A DNA stretch of 64,000 nt. Source: an uncultured Pelagibacteraceae bacterium. Its GTDB lineage: Bacteria; Pseudomonadota; Alphaproteobacteria; Pelagibacterales; Pelagibacteraceae. A model generated the notes under the pieces. That model was not told the DNA's origin, searched no databases, and saw only the letters and a list, made by a program, of their open reading frames with translations. Positions 30,665 to 41,220 of this stretch are shown here, one piece after another. The stretch is from positions 1-64,000 of the forward strand of contig CACHJN010000001.1 in the NCBI GenBank assembly GCA_902580115.1, in the 5' to 3' direction. Within the stretch, counting starts at the first letter, position 1, and each line of letters opens with the position of its first letter. The position numbers and the translations under genes are program-made.

Positions 30665-31366
30665 ATGAAAAATAAACTAGAGCTAATTGTAGTAATTCCC
30701 GTTTTTAATGAGGAACAAATTATTAAGAATGTCATTAAAAAATGGTTAAAAAAACTAGAAAATATCAATTTTAAAATTATAATTATTAATGACGGATCTA
30801 CTGATAAGACAAAAGAAGTAATAAAGTCATCAAGAACTAGAAAAATAATCTTAATTAATAAGAAAAATTCTGGGCATGGTCCAACAGTGACATTCGGTTA
30901 TAAAAAAGCACTAAAATTAAAACCAAAATATATTTTTCAAGTTGATAGCGATGATCAATTTTATGCTAGTGATTTTACTAATTTTTGGAAAAAAAGAAAA
31001 GATTACAATTTTATTATTGGTTACAGGCAAATGAGAAACGATCCTCTCCATAGGCTGATTCTAACCAGGATACTCAGAGTAATAAATTTAGTCTTTTTTG
31101 GAGTTTATGTAAAAGATGTGAATGTTCCTTTTAGATTGATGTGTTTTGATGTGTTAAAAGACTCAATGAAGACAATTAAAAGTCAAACTAAAATTCCTAA
31201 TGTGTTTTTAAGTTTATTTGCTTTTAAGTACTTTAGATGTCGTACCGAAATTGTTAAGCATAAGAAAAGGATTACAGGTAAAGTTGTCTTAGTAAATTTA
31301 AATTTAATTAAATTTTGCCTTAAATCTTTTTTTGAGTTAATTATTTTTAGAATAACAAAATTTTAA
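30665..31366 (+). CDS. Family 2 glycosyltransferase (DPMS-like)
   Basis: The 233-residue protein has a GT-A fold of the GT2 type: ELIVVIPVFNEEQIIKNVI at the N-terminus, IIINDGSTDKT, NSGHGPTVTFGYKKAL and the DxD-like metal site QVDSDDQF. It resembles dolichyl-phosphate-mannose-synthase-like enzymes that transfer a sugar to a lipid carrier or surface glycan. A C-terminal hydrophobic/amphipathic stretch probably attaches it to the membrane. It is 2 bp from UDP-galactopyranose mutase, so a role in a galactofuranose-containing glycan is an inference. The real donor is unknown. Confidence 0.88.
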   Translation: MKNKLELIVVIPVFNEEQIIKNVIKKWLKKLENINFKIIIINDGSTDKTKEVIKSSRTRKIILINKKNSGHGPTVTFGYKKALKLKPKYIFQVDSDDQFYASDFTNFWKKRKDYNFIIGYRQMRNDPLHRLILTRILRVINLVFFGVYVKDVNVPFRLMCFDVLKDSMKTIKSQTKIPNVFLSLFAFKYFRCRTEIVKHKKRITGKVVLVNLNLIKFCLKSFFELIIFRITKF

Positions 31367-31368
31367 AT

Positions 31369-32493
31369 ATGACGGATTATTTAATAGTAGGATTGGGTTT
31401 TTATGGCTGTGTACTAGCTGAGAGAATAGCGAATGTCCTTAACAAAAAAGTTTTAATAATCGATCAACGTAATCATATAGGTGGAAATTGCTTCAGTAAA
31501 ATTGATCGAGAAACTGGTATTGAGTACCATGTGTATGGGACGCATATTTTTCATACATCTAACTTAAAAGTTTGGGAATACATAAACAAATTCACAGAAT
31601 TTAATAATTATAGGCACCAAGTTTTAAGTAAACATAAAAAAAGAATTTATCAAATGCCAATCAATCTTGAAACTATTAACTCTCTATTTAATAAAAATTT
31701 TTCACCAAAGGAGGCAAGTGTTTTTTTAAAAAAAATAACAAAAAAATATAAAAAAAAAAGCTATGAAAATTTTGAAGATAAAGCTAAATCTCAAATAGGT
31801 GATAAATTATACTCAGCATTTATCAAAAACTATACCAAGAAGCAGTGGAAAAAAGACCCTAAATTTTTACCAAGTAGTATTTTTAACAGATTACCAATCA
31901 GATTAAGTTACAATGAGGACTACTACGAACAGACACAGTGGCAAGGAATCCCAAAAAATGGATATACAGATATATTTAGGAATTTATTGAAAAATAAAAA
32001 TATTAAAGTTTCTTTAAATAAAAAATATAGTTTAAATTTTAAAATTCGACCGAAATATTTAACAATTTATACTGGAGCTCTAGATAAATTATTAAATTAC
32101 AAATTTGGAAAATTAGATTGGAGATCTCTCAATTTTAAAAAAAAAATAGTTAATGTTAAAGATTATCAAGGAACTTCTGTGATAAACTATCCTGATTTAA
32201 ATAAAAAATATACAAGAATTCACGAGCCAAAACATTTACATCCGGAGAGAGAAGTTTTTAAAAAAGAAAAAACTTTGATAATTGAGGAATATCCTTCAAA
32301 TAATATTAACGAACCTTATTACCCGATTAATGATGAAAAAAATAGAAATTTACATAGAAAATATAAAGAGTATTTAAACAAAAGGAAAAAATTTGCCTTC
32401 GGAGGACGTTTGGCTGATTATGCATATTACGATATGGATATGACGATATCAGCCGCTTTAAAAAAATTTGAAAAAATTAAAAGCAAACTTTGA
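31369..32493 (+). CDS. glf: UDP-galactopyranose mutase
   Basis: This FAD enzyme interconverts UDP-galactopyranose and UDP-galactofuranose, the donor for galactofuranose in surface polysaccharides. The 374 residues show the FAD Rossmann loop LIVGLGFYGCVLAER, IIDQRNHIGGNCF, the family run YGTHIFHTSNLKVWEYI, QWQGIPKNGYT, and the C-terminal FAD motif FGGRLADYAYYDMDM. Length and motifs are complete. It pairs with the GT2 gene upstream. The pair lies between a tRNA and rpoD with no link to either, which suggests an acquired cassette. Confidence 0.95.
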   Translation: MTDYLIVGLGFYGCVLAERIANVLNKKVLIIDQRNHIGGNCFSKIDRETGIEYHVYGTHIFHTSNLKVWEYINKFTEFNNYRHQVLSKHKKRIYQMPINLETINSLFNKNFSPKEASVFLKKITKKYKKKSYENFEDKAKSQIGDKLYSAFIKNYTKKQWKKDPKFLPSSIFNRLPIRLSYNEDYYEQTQWQGIPKNGYTDIFRNLLKNKNIKVSLNKKYSLNFKIRPKYLTIYTGALDKLLNYKFGKLDWRSLNFKKKIVNVKDYQGTSVINYPDLNKKYTRIHEPKHLHPEREVFKKEKTLIIEEYPSNNINEPYYPINDEKNRNLHRKYKEYLNKRKKFAFGGRLADYAYYDMDMTISAALKKFEKIKSKL

Positions 32494-32522
32494 AACTCAA
32501 GGCTTGTTAAATAAAAATACTT

Positions 32523-34394
32523 TTATTTTTCGAGAAAACTTTTTAGTTGTTTTGATCTGCTTGGGTGTTTTAATTTTCTTAAGGCTTTAGCCTCAATTTG
32601 CCTAATTCTTTCTCTAGTTACAGAAAATTGCAGTCCTACTTCCTCTAACGTATGGTCTGTGTTCATTCCAATTCCAAACCTCATTCTTAAAACTCTCTCT
32701 TCTCTAGGTGTAAGAGACGCTAATATTTTAGTTGTTGACTCGCTTAAGTTTGATTGAATTGCAGTGTCTAAGGGCTGTAAAGCATTTTTATCCTCAATAA
32801 AATCTCCTAAACTACTATCTTCTTCATCGCCCACAGGAGTTTCAAGAGAAACAGGTTCTTTTGCAATTTTTAAAACTTTGCGAACTTTTTCTAATGGCAT
32901 GGCAAGTTTTTTTGCAAGTTCCTCAGGAGTTGGCTCTCTACCATATTCACTCATAATTTGCCTTTGAGTTCTAACAATTTTATTAATAGTTTCAATCATA
33001 TGAACCGGAATACGAATTGTTCTGGCTTGATCAGCAATTGACCTTGTAATTGCTTGTCTAATCCACCAAGTAGCGTATGTAGAAAATTTGTAACCCCTTC
33101 TATACTCAAATTTATCTACTGCCTTCATCAAACCAATATTTCCCTCCTGAATTAAATCTAAAAATTGTAAACCTCTATTCGTATATTTTTTGGCAATAGA
33201 AATTACTAATCTTAAATTTGCCTCAACCATTTCTTTTTTAGCAATTCTGGACTCTCTTTCTCCCTTTTGAATTCTGCTTACTAGTCTTTTAAACTCTCCA
33301 ACTGAAAGACCAATCTTTTTACTGAATTCTACTAATCTATCCCTTATTTCAGCGAAATCCTTTTTAAATTTTTTGAAAAAAGACTTCCAAACTGGGTTTT
33401 GATTCAGAAAAGTTTCAAATTTCGGATTTATTTCATTGCCTATATAATACTTTAAAAACTCTTCTCTAGAAATTTTATTGTCAGTTGCGAGTCTTAATAA
33501 TACTCCTTCCAAAGAAACTATTTTTTTGTTTTCTTTGTAATGAGATTGAACTAACTCTTCTACAACATTTGGGGCAATTTGAAGATTTTTAAAATTATCA
33601 ACCAAAATAGATTGAATTTTTTTAAAATTCTTATTTTTAGAGACTGAAAGTTCTTTTCCAGATAAAATACATTCTAAATTTTCTTTTTGATACTTTTGTA
33701 ATTTTAAGTAATTTTTATTCAGAGACTCTAATAATTTAAGTATCTTTGGTTTAATCTCCTCTTCCATTTTTGCAAGCGAAAGATTGAATTCATCTTCTTC
33801 AATAGTCTCTCCTTTGTCCTCGGGGTTTTTATCATTTTCATTCTTATCACTTTTCGATTTAATTTTTTTTTCAGGATCTTTTTTACTTTTCACCTCTTCG
33901 TCATTTGATGCTTCAAAATCTTCATAGGTAGAGTCAATATCAATAATATCTCTAACCAACATTTCTTGGTTTTCAATTTTATCTTTCCATTCAGATATCT
34001 TTTTTCCGACTATAGGACTTTGAGTTAGTGCATTAATCATTACATCTTTTCCAGCTTCTATTCTTTTAGCAATGGCTATCTCACCCTCTCTGGATAGCAA
34101 CTCAACTCCTCCCATTTCTCTAAGGTACATTCTAATAGGATCATCACTTTTCTCGGATGTTTTTTCTTCAACATTGTTTGATGATTCTTTTTTCTTATTT
34201 GATTGATATTCTGATTTTTTTTCTACTAAAGTTATTTTATTGTCTGCAATTATTAAAAAAGCTCTTTCAGTATTTTCAAAAGATCCACCTCTTTTTCCTA
34301 ACGATTTACCGAGTTCCTCATAAGTTATAAACCCCCGGTTTTTTCCTTTTTCAAGGATCCTCTCAAAAGATTTTGTAATAAGTTTTTCGCCCAT
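32523..34394 (-). CDS. rpoD: Primary sigma factor RpoD (sigma-70)
   Basis: RpoD directs RNA polymerase to housekeeping promoters. The 623-residue protein has region 1.1 (residues about 1-60, [16 protein letters not shown]), region 1.2 ([16 protein letters not shown]) and a long Lys/Glu-rich non-conserved region. Region 2 has [19 protein letters not shown] and [17 protein letters not shown], which recognises the -10. Region 3 follows, and region 4.2 has [20 protein letters not shown], which recognises the -35. It follows dnaG by 58 bp in the order yqeY-dnaG-rpoD. Confidence 0.98.
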   Translation of the reverse strand: MGEKLITKSFERILEKGKNRGFITYEELGKSLGKRGGSFENTERAFLIIADNKITLVEKKSEYQSNKKKESSNNVEEKTSEKSDDPIRMYLREMGGVELLSREGEIAIAKRIEAGKDVMINALTQSPIVGKKISEWKDKIENQEMLVRDIIDIDSTYEDFEASNDEEVKSKKDPEKKIKSKSDKNENDKNPEDKGETIEEDEFNLSLAKMEEEIKPKILKLLESLNKNYLKLQKYQKENLECILSGKELSVSKNKNFKKIQSILVDNFKNLQIAPNVVEELVQSHYKENKKIVSLEGVLLRLATDNKISREEFLKYYIGNEINPKFETFLNQNPVWKSFFKKFKKDFAEIRDRLVEFSKKIGLSVGEFKRLVSRIQKGERESRIAKKEMVEANLRLVISIAKKYTNRGLQFLDLIQEGNIGLMKAVDKFEYRRGYKFSTYATWWIRQAITRSIADQARTIRIPVHMIETINKIVRTQRQIMSEYGREPTPEELAKKLAMPLEKVRKVLKIAKEPVSLETPVGDEEDSSLGDFIEDKNALQPLDTAIQSNLSESTTKILASLTPREERVLRMRFGIGMNTDHTLEEVGLQFSVTRERIRQIEAKALRKLKHPSRSKQLKSFLEK

Positions 34395-34452
34395 AAGCTG
34401 AATTTAACAGTGAAATATATATAAACACTAAATATTAAAAATCTATCTTTAA

Positions 34453-36234
34453 TTATTCCCTATTTATTTGACTTTTAAGCTTCAGCAACTCTGTAAAAGC
34501 CTTTTCTTCCATATTATTAATTAATTTTTTTTCTAGAGATTCTATTTTTTTTTTATTTTGAGTTTCAAGTAGATCATTTGTGAAGTCTTCAAATAATTCT
34601 TTAATTTGATCGTAATTTTTTTTATTAACAATTAATTTCAAATTTGAATTTTCACGAATATTCTCAACTAAACTAGAATTAATTTTAATTGCTTCATTTT
34701 CAATTTCTTTTTCAGCTTTGTCCAATTTTATCAAATTTATTAAGCTATTTTTCAAGTTTTCATTCTCAGTATTTGAAAAAGTTACTGATGATATATTATC
34801 TATATTTTTTATTACTGCTCCCCCATAAAATATCATAATAAAAAGTAATGAAAATTCGATTATATTTTCTCTAGTAAGATCTCTTTTTTGCAAATGTATT
34901 TTTTTTGTTTCATTTAACACCTTAAAACTTTTTCGTTTAGAGAAACCAAAATTTATATTAGAGTTTATATTTGGTGTTAGTTTGTTAATCTTGCTTAAGA
35001 AATCCTCTAAAATGTATTTTTTTAAAGTACTATCCTTTATTGTAGAGCACAACTTTCGCATTTGTTTTTCAAATTTTGTTACTTCGTACGGATTATTAGT
35101 GTTAATTTTATTTAAATAATTTTCCCAAATGAAAGATTGAATAATAGTTTTATTTTGTAAAAATTGTAAAAATCCTTCTTTGCCGAGATCTTTGATAATA
35201 TCATCTGGATCTTTTCCTTGTTTGAGAATTGAGAAAAAAATTCTATTTTCCTCATTGATTAAAGGAAATAATCTTTCAGCTATTCTAAGTGCTGCTTGCT
35301 GACCACTTTTATCTCCATCTAAACATATGACAGGATCAGAGAAAAATTTCCAAATTAAATTTATCTGGCTCTCTGTTAAAGCAGTTCCAGAGTTTGAAAT
35401 CACATTTTTTATTCCTCTAGAATATAAAGATATTACATCCATATATCCTTCAACAATAATAACTTCTTTTGAATTAGATCTTTCATCTTTAGCAAAATTC
35501 AAATTAAACAATTGTCTACCTTTTTTGAAAAATTCAGTTTCTGGAGAATTAATATATTTTGCTAAATTATCACCTTTTATTATCCTGCCCCCAAATGCAA
35601 TTATGTCTCCTGATAAATTGAAAATAGGAAAAATAATTCTATTTTTGAACCTATCAATATATTTTTGATTTTTTTCAATCAAATAGTATAAGCCAGATGA
35701 TTTTATATCTTCGATAGAATACTTTTTTGCAAGTTCTTCAAAAAAATTATTAGCGGGGACATATCCTAATTGAAATTTTTTAATTGCTTCATTAGACAAT
35801 TTTCTTTCTTTTAAATAATTTAATGCAAATGAATTATTTTTATCAAATAATTGATTTTGAAAATATTCACCATAGTCTTTGATAATTTTTTTGTAAACAT
35901 TAAATCTTCTTTCTTTTTCTTTATCATATTTAGTAAACTTATATATTTCCATTCCAGCCTCTGAAGCTAAAACTTTGACAGCTTCACCAAATCTCATAGA
36001 TCTGGTCTTCATTAAAAAATCAAAAATATTGCCATGTTCACTTGTACTAAAACAATGATAAAATCCTTTTTCATCGTTAACTGTAAAAGAAGGTGTTTTT
36101 TCATTTTTGAATGGAGAAAGTCCTATGAATTCTTTACCTCTTTTTTTTAATTGAACATATTTGCTAACTACTTGAGAAACTTTAACTCTAAGTTTTATTT
36201 CATCTAAATACTCTTTTGGATACTTCATTGTCAT
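34453..36234 (-). CDS. dnaG: DNA primase DnaG with degenerate zinc ribbon
   Basis: DnaG makes RNA primers for replication. The 593-residue protein has an N-terminal CHC2-type domain, the TOPRIM catalytic core (VIIVEGYMDVISL with its Glu, and CLDGDKSGQQAA) and a C-terminal helicase-binding region. The zinc ribbon is eroded. At the positions of E. coli ligands C40, H43, C61 and C64 this protein has Ser40 (GLSPFKNEK), Lys43, Cys61 and Thr64 (YHCFSTSEHG). The surrounding fold residues are kept, so the domain likely folds without zinc. ATG 36234 forms an ATGA overlap with yqeY; a second ATG lies two codons later. Confidence 0.96.
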   Translation of the reverse strand: MTMKYPKEYLDEIKLRVKVSQVVSKYVQLKKRGKEFIGLSPFKNEKTPSFTVNDEKGFYHCFSTSEHGNIFDFLMKTRSMRFGEAVKVLASEAGMEIYKFTKYDKEKERRFNVYKKIIKDYGEYFQNQLFDKNNSFALNYLKERKLSNEAIKKFQLGYVPANNFFEELAKKYSIEDIKSSGLYYLIEKNQKYIDRFKNRIIFPIFNLSGDIIAFGGRIIKGDNLAKYINSPETEFFKKGRQLFNLNFAKDERSNSKEVIIVEGYMDVISLYSRGIKNVISNSGTALTESQINLIWKFFSDPVICLDGDKSGQQAALRIAERLFPLINEENRIFFSILKQGKDPDDIIKDLGKEGFLQFLQNKTIIQSFIWENYLNKINTNNPYEVTKFEKQMRKLCSTIKDSTLKKYILEDFLSKINKLTPNINSNINFGFSKRKSFKVLNETKKIHLQKRDLTRENIIEFSLLFIMIFYGGAVIKNIDNISSVTFSNTENENLKNSLINLIKLDKAEKEIENEAIKINSSLVENIRENSNLKLIVNKKNYDQIKELFEDFTNDLLETQNKKKIESLEKKLINNMEEKAFTELLKLKSQINRE

Positions 36235-36683
36235 TTTAAAATTTCTTTAATTAAATTACTTACTTTTGAAAAGTCTAATACGTCTCCATAATCTTTTTTT
36301 AGAACTCCCATTACTTTTCCCATGTCTTTAATAGAAGTCGCTCCTAAATCTTTAATTACTTTCTTGCAAATATTTTTGCTTTCTTCCTCGTTCATTTGTT
36401 TTGGCAAAAAATTATTTATAATAGAAATTTCTTCTTCTTCTTTTTTTAACAAATCTTGTCTCCCAGCCTTTTTGTAAGCTTCGCACGAATCGTTTCTTTG
36501 TTTGTTCATTTTTTTTAATATTGAGATGATTTCTTGATCTTTCAAAGAACCCTCTTTAACTTTAGAAGCTATTTTAAAATCTTTTATCGCTGATATTATA
36601 AGTCTCAAAGTTGGAAAGACTGTTTTGTCTTTATTTTTGAGACTTTCGTTTAATTTTTCTTCTATTTTTTTTTCTAGAGACAT
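36231..36683 (-). CDS. yqeY: GatB/YqeY domain protein
   Basis: The 150-residue helical protein matches the YqeY family: an N-terminal part with KNKDKTVFPTLRLIISAIKD and a C-terminal helical domain shared with GatB (NFLPKQMNEEE, GKVMGVLKKDYGD). It may bind tRNA, by analogy with the GatB tail; its exact role is unknown. It is first in the run before dnaG and rpoD, the slot that rpsU has in E. coli. A TATAAT -10 is seen upstream. Confidence 0.92.
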   Translation of the reverse strand: MSLEKKIEEKLNESLKNKDKTVFPTLRLIISAIKDFKIASKVKEGSLKDQEIISILKKMNKQRNDSCEAYKKAGRQDLLKKEEEEISIINNFLPKQMNEEESKNICKKVIKDLGATSIKDMGKVMGVLKKDYGDVLDFSKVSNLIKEILK

Positions 36684-36708
36684 TTTTTTTCAGTAAGTTT
36701 AATCACAA

Positions 36709-36714
36709 ATTATA
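36709..36714 (-). promoter_or_regulatory. Candidate -10 element for yqeY-dnaG-rpoD
   Basis: A perfect TATAAT lies on the minus strand at 36714-36709, 26 bases before the yqeY ATG. The -35 region is poor (AAGAAA at 17-bp spacing). The position fits a promoter divergent from carA. Confidence 0.45.
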
Positions 36715-36735
36715 TTTAAAATAAAAAGATCTTTC

Positions 36736-36764
36736 TTGACGATTTTTAAAGTTTTTCATATGTT
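36736..36764 (+). promoter_or_regulatory. Predicted promoter of carAB
   Basis: TTGACG at 36736-36741, a 17-bp spacer and TATGTT at 36759-36764 give a predicted start near 36771. No attenuator-like hairpin is evident in the short leader. Confidence 0.55.
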
Positions 36765-36806
36765 TCGCAAAATCATGTTTATAAGTTTTTTACTTTAACT
36801 CATGAG

Positions 36807-38015
36807 TTGTATTTGAAACAGATTGATCAAAATATATACTCAAAAAATAATCTTAAAAAGATCAATTGCACCGCTATTTTAGTTCTTGAAAATGGAAATA
36901 TATTTAAAGGTTTTGGTTTAGGATATGAAGGGCATGCAACGGGAGAAGTTTGCTTCAACACTTCTATCACTGGCTATCAAGAAATAATTTCAGATCCATC
37001 ATATGCAGAGCAAATTATTAATTTTACCTTTCCTCATGTGGGTAATGTTGGAACAAATAAAGAGGATCATGAGTCTGACAAGATTTGGACAAAGGGTGTA
37101 ATATTTAATACCGAGATCACTGATCCAAGCAATTATCGTTCTTTAAAGCATTTAGATTTATGGTTAAAAAAAAATAAGATAGTTGGAATAACTGGTATTG
37201 ATACAAGAAATTTAACCAATTTCATAAGGGATAAAGGTGCCCCTAAAGGTACAGTGGTTTTTTTTAAAAATGGTAAGTTTGATTTAAAAAAAGCTTTGAA
37301 AGCTACAAAAAAATGGAGCGGCTTAAAAAATTTAGATTTAGCAAAACAAGTTACAACCAAAAAAAGTTATGTTTGGAAAGATTTTAAAACTTGGAAAAAA
37401 GAATCAGGTTTTATAAAAAATAAAAAGAAAGATTTACATGTAGTAGCAATAGATTATGGAATAAAAAAAAATATCCTAAGATATTTTTCTGACTTTAATT
37501 GCAAGGTTACAATTGTTTCGTGTAAAACCAGCGCTAATGATATTTTAAAATTAAAACCAAATGGTATATTTTTGTCGAATGGTCCTGGAGATCCAGCGGC
37601 AACTGGAAGATATGCAATTCCAATTATAAAAAAACTTATCAAGATGAAACTGCCTATATTTGGAATTTGTCTAGGTCATCAGTTATTAGGTTTAACTTTG
37701 GGAGCCAAAACAAAAAAAATGAATTTAGGACATAGAGGTGCTAATCACCCAGTAAAAAATTTAATAAAAGGAAATGTTGAAATAACAAGTCAAAATCATG
37801 GTTTTGAGATAGTAAGAAAAAATTTGCCAAAAAATATTCAAATTACTCACCAGTCTCTTTTTGATAATAGTATAGAGGGGATTAAACTTAAATCTAAACC
37901 AGTTTTTTCAGTTCAATATCATCCTGAGTCTAATCCGGGACCACAAGATAGTGTTTATTTATTTGAAGAATTTATAAAAACCATGAAACAAAATGCCAAA
38001 AAGAAGAGATATTAA
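36807..38015 (+). CDS. carA: Carbamoyl-phosphate synthase small (glutaminase) subunit
   Basis: CarA releases ammonia from glutamine for CarB, feeding arginine and pyrimidine synthesis. The N-terminal domain starts at [16 protein letters not shown]. The class I amidotransferase domain has the nucleophile Cys in [12 protein letters not shown] and the His-Glu pair in YHPESNPGP. The start is unusual: no in-frame ATG precedes the conserved part. The frame opens with TTG at 36807, with a second TTG at 36813. A tiny out-of-frame ORF, ATG 36802 to TGA 36816, overlaps it. The gene overlaps carB by 23 bp. Confidence 0.95.
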   Translation: MYLKQIDQNIYSKNNLKKINCTAILVLENGNIFKGFGLGYEGHATGEVCFNTSITGYQEIISDPSYAEQIINFTFPHVGNVGTNKEDHESDKIWTKGVIFNTEITDPSNYRSLKHLDLWLKKNKIVGITGIDTRNLTNFIRDKGAPKGTVVFFKNGKFDLKKALKATKKWSGLKNLDLAKQVTTKKSYVWKDFKTWKKESGFIKNKKKDLHVVAIDYGIKKNILRYFSDFNCKVTIVSCKTSANDILKLKPNGIFLSNGPGDPAATGRYAIPIIKKLIKMKLPIFGICLGHQLLGLTLGAKTKKMNLGHRGANHPVKNLIKGNVEITSQNHGFEIVRKNLPKNIQITHQSLFDNSIEGIKLKSKPVFSVQYHPESNPGPQDSVYLFEEFIKTMKQNAKKKRY

Positions 38016-41000
38016 AAAAATTTTAGTAGTTGGCGCCGGTCCTATCATTATTGGACAAGCTTGTGAGTTTGACTATTCTGGTACTCAAGCTTGTAAAGCT
38101 TTAAAAGATGAAGGTTATAAAGTAATTTTAATTAACTCTAATCCAGCAACAATCATGACAGACCCAGATGTTGCAGACAAAACATATATTGAACCTATAA
38201 CTTTAAAAGTTTTAGAAAAAATTTTAGCTAAAGAAAAACCAGACGCAATTCTTCCAACAATGGGAGGTCAGACTGCATTAAATTTAGCTATGGAGGCAGA
38301 AAAAAAGGGAATTCTTAGAAAATATAAAATTGAACTTATTGGTGCAAATTCTAGAGCTATTTCAAACGCAGAAGATAGAAAAAAATTTAGAAAAAATATG
38401 CTTGATATTGGCTTAGATCTGCCTAAGTCAAAAATTGTAAATAATTTTAGTCAAGCTTCAAACGCTCTTAAACAAATCGGTCTTCCAGCAATTATAAGAC
38501 CTGCTTTTACCCTAGGTGGACTTGGTGGAGGAATAGCAAAAAATAAAAAGGAATTTTTTAAAATATTAAAAAATGGACTACATGAGTCTCCGGTTAACCA
38601 GGTCTTGGTGGAAGAATGTCTAGAGGGCTGGAAAGAGTTTGAAATGGAAGTGGTAAGAGATAAAAATGATAATTGTATAATTATATGTTCGATCGAGAAC
38701 GTTGACCCTATGGGAATTCATACTGGTGACTCGGTAACTATCGCCCCTGCATTAACTCTTACAGATAAAGAATATCAAGTAATGAGAAACGCATCGATAG
38801 CTTGTTTAAGGAAAATAGGAGTAGAAACTGGAGGTTCAAATGTTCAATTTGCAATAAATCCTAAAGATGGAAGAATGGTTATCATAGAGATGAACCCAAG
38901 AGTTTCAAGATCTTCTGCTTTAGCGTCAAAAGCTACTGGATTTCCAATTGCTAAAGTAGCTGCAAAACTTGCTGTAGGTTATACTTTAGATGAGTTGAAA
39001 AATGAGATTACTAAAGTCACTCCAGCTTCTTTTGAACCAACAATAGACTACGTTGTAACTAAAATCCCAAGATTTACTTTTGAAAAATTTTCAACATCTG
39101 CCGCAGTTTTAGGCACATCTATGAAGTCAGTTGGTGAAGCTATGGCTATAGGAAGAAACTTTAAGGAGTCCTTACAAAAAGCTTTGGTTTCTCTTGAAAC
39201 TGGTTTTTCGGGTGTAGATCAAATATTCAATTTAAAAGTCAAACAAATTGAAAAAAAGCTTGCAGAAAACATACCTAATAAAATATTGCTAATTGGTGAA
39301 GCTTTTAGAAAAAAAATCAATATTAAAAGAATACAAAAACTTTCAAAAATTGATAACTGGTTTTTAAATCAAATAAAAGAAATTGTAGCTGAAGAAAATA
39401 AGATTAAAAAAAACGGTTTACCAAAAACGTTTAATGAATTTAATTATATAAAATCAATAGGTTTCTCAGATAAAAAACTCTCTGAATTAGCTAATACCAC
39501 AGAGAATAATATCAGAAGAATAAGATCAAAATTGAAAATTTTTCCTGTTTATAAAAAAGTAGATACTTGTGCCTCTGAATTTAAATCCTTTACCCCATAT
39601 ATGTACTCTACTTATCAGAGAAATTTTTCCGTTGATTCTGAGTGTGAGGCAAATCCATCTAATAGAAAAAAAATTATTATTCTTGGAGGTGGGCCTAATA
39701 GAATTGGCCAAGGTATAGAATTCGATTACTGTTGTTGTCAAGCTAGTTTTGCCTTGAAAAAAGCTGGGTATGAAACAATAATGGTTAATTGTAATCCTGA
39801 AACTGTTTCAACAGATTATGATACGAGTGACAGATTGTATTTTGAGCCATTAATAGAAGAATTTGTTTTTAATATTATTAAAAGAGAAAAAGTTAAAGGA
39901 AACTTGGTAGGCGTCATAACTCAATTTGGTGGACAGACACCTATAAAGTTGGCCAAGTTTTTACATGAAAACAAACTTCCAATATTGGGGACTCAATATA
40001 CTTCAATCGATTTAGCTGAAGATAGAGATAGATTTAGAAATCTTTTAAATAAATTAAAATTTAAACAAGCTAAAAGTGGAATAGCAAAAACATTTTCACA
40101 GGCAATAAAAATAGCTGAAAAAATTGGATTACCGCTTATGGTTAGACCTTCCTATGTTTTAGGAGGAAGAGCAATGGAAATTGTACATGAAAAAAAGCAA
40201 CTTAAGAATTTTGTACAGGAGGCATTTAAGGCGGCAGAAAAAAATCCAATTTTAATTGACAAATTTATAGATAATGCAATGGAAGTAGATGTTGATGCAC
40301 TATCAGATGGCAAACAAGTATTTGTTGCAGGTATCATGCAGCACATTGAAGAAGCAGGAATTCATTCCGGTGACTCGGCTTGCAGTTTGCCTCCAGTTTC
40401 TATTAAACCTTTTTTGATTAAAGAAATTGAGAGCCAAACAAAAAAGTTAGCCCTAGCACTTAAGGTAAAGGGTTTTATGAATGTGCAATTTGCAATTAAG
40501 AACGATGAAATTTTCGTTATAGAAGTTAACCCTAGGGCTAGCAGAACTGTACCATTTGTATCTAAAGCAAAAAATCTTCCATTAGCCAAAATTGCATCTA
40601 GAGTAATGGCGGGTGAAAAATTATTTAAATTTAATTTAAGGAGTAAAACAAAAAAAATGTTTGCGGTAAAAGAGGCAGTATTCCCATTTAATAAATTTCC
40701 AAATAGTGATCTTATACTTGGTCCAGAAATGAAATCTACCGGAGAAGTAATGGGTTTCGATGAAAATTTTGGTATGGCTTTTGCCAAAAGTCAAATGGCA
40801 GCTTCTAACTCGCTTCCTACAAAAGGTTTAGCATTTATATCACTAAAAAATAGCCATAAAAACGAAGGTGTAGATTTGGCAAAACAGTTAAATGAACTTA
40901 ACTTCAAACTTTGCGGTACTGGGGGAACAGCTGAATACATTAATAAGCATGGAATTAAATGTAAAAAAATAAATAAGGTCAATCAAGGATCGCCACATAT

Positions 41001-41217
41001 TGTCGATGTTCTTAATGCAAAAAAAATTGCTCTAGTAATTAATACTGGTGGTGGAAATAGTGAAAAACAACTAAATGATGCTTTAGCATTAAGAAGAGCA
41101 ACTTTAGCAAATAAAGTCCCTTATTGTACAAATATGTCCACAGCAAAAGTTTGTATTGAAGGTATTAAGTCTCTCAAAAATAAAGAGATTAAAGTAACTT
41201 CTCTGCAGGATATTTAA
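37993..41217 (+). CDS. carB: Carbamoyl-phosphate synthase large subunit
   Basis: CarB makes carbamoyl phosphate from bicarbonate, ATP and ammonia. The 1074-residue length is full size. Two homologous ATP-grasp halves are visible. The first begins [20 protein letters not shown] and contains [12 protein letters not shown]. The second begins near residue 558 with [20 protein letters not shown] and contains [14 protein letters not shown]. The C-terminal MGS-like allosteric domain ([18 protein letters not shown]) binds effectors. It starts inside the end of carA. Only 3 bp separate its stop from the convergent oxygenase gene. Confidence 0.97.
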   Translation: MPKRRDIKKILVVGAGPIIIGQACEFDYSGTQACKALKDEGYKVILINSNPATIMTDPDVADKTYIEPITLKVLEKILAKEKPDAILPTMGGQTALNLAMEAEKKGILRKYKIELIGANSRAISNAEDRKKFRKNMLDIGLDLPKSKIVNNFSQASNALKQIGLPAIIRPAFTLGGLGGGIAKNKKEFFKILKNGLHESPVNQVLVEECLEGWKEFEMEVVRDKNDNCIIICSIENVDPMGIHTGDSVTIAPALTLTDKEYQVMRNASIACLRKIGVETGGSNVQFAINPKDGRMVIIEMNPRVSRSSALASKATGFPIAKVAAKLAVGYTLDELKNEITKVTPASFEPTIDYVVTKIPRFTFEKFSTSAAVLGTSMKSVGEAMAIGRNFKESLQKALVSLETGFSGVDQIFNLKVKQIEKKLAENIPNKILLIGEAFRKKINIKRIQKLSKIDNWFLNQIKEIVAEENKIKKNGLPKTFNEFNYIKSIGFSDKKLSELANTTENNIRRIRSKLKIFPVYKKVDTCASEFKSFTPYMYSTYQRNFSVDSECEANPSNRKKIIILGGGPNRIGQGIEFDYCCCQASFALKKAGYETIMVNCNPETVSTDYDTSDRLYFEPLIEEFVFNIIKREKVKGNLVGVITQFGGQTPIKLAKFLHENKLPILGTQYTSIDLAEDRDRFRNLLNKLKFKQAKSGIAKTFSQAIKIAEKIGLPLMVRPSYVLGGRAMEIVHEKKQLKNFVQEAFKAAEKNPILIDKFIDNAMEVDVDALSDGKQVFVAGIMQHIEEAGIHSGDSACSLPPVSIKPFLIKEIESQTKKLALALKVKGFMNVQFAIKNDEIFVIEVNPRASRTVPFVSKAKNLPLAKIASRVMAGEKLFKFNLRSKTKKMFAVKEAVFPFNKFPNSDLILGPEMKSTGEVMGFDENFGMAFAKSQMAASNSLPTKGLAFISLKNSHKNEGVDLAKQLNELNFKLCGTGGTAEYINKHGIKCKKINKVNQGSPHIVDVLNAKKIALVINTGGGNSEKQLNDALALRRATLANKVPYCTNMSTAKVCIEGIKSLKNKEIKVTSLQDI

Positions 41218-41220
41218 AAT

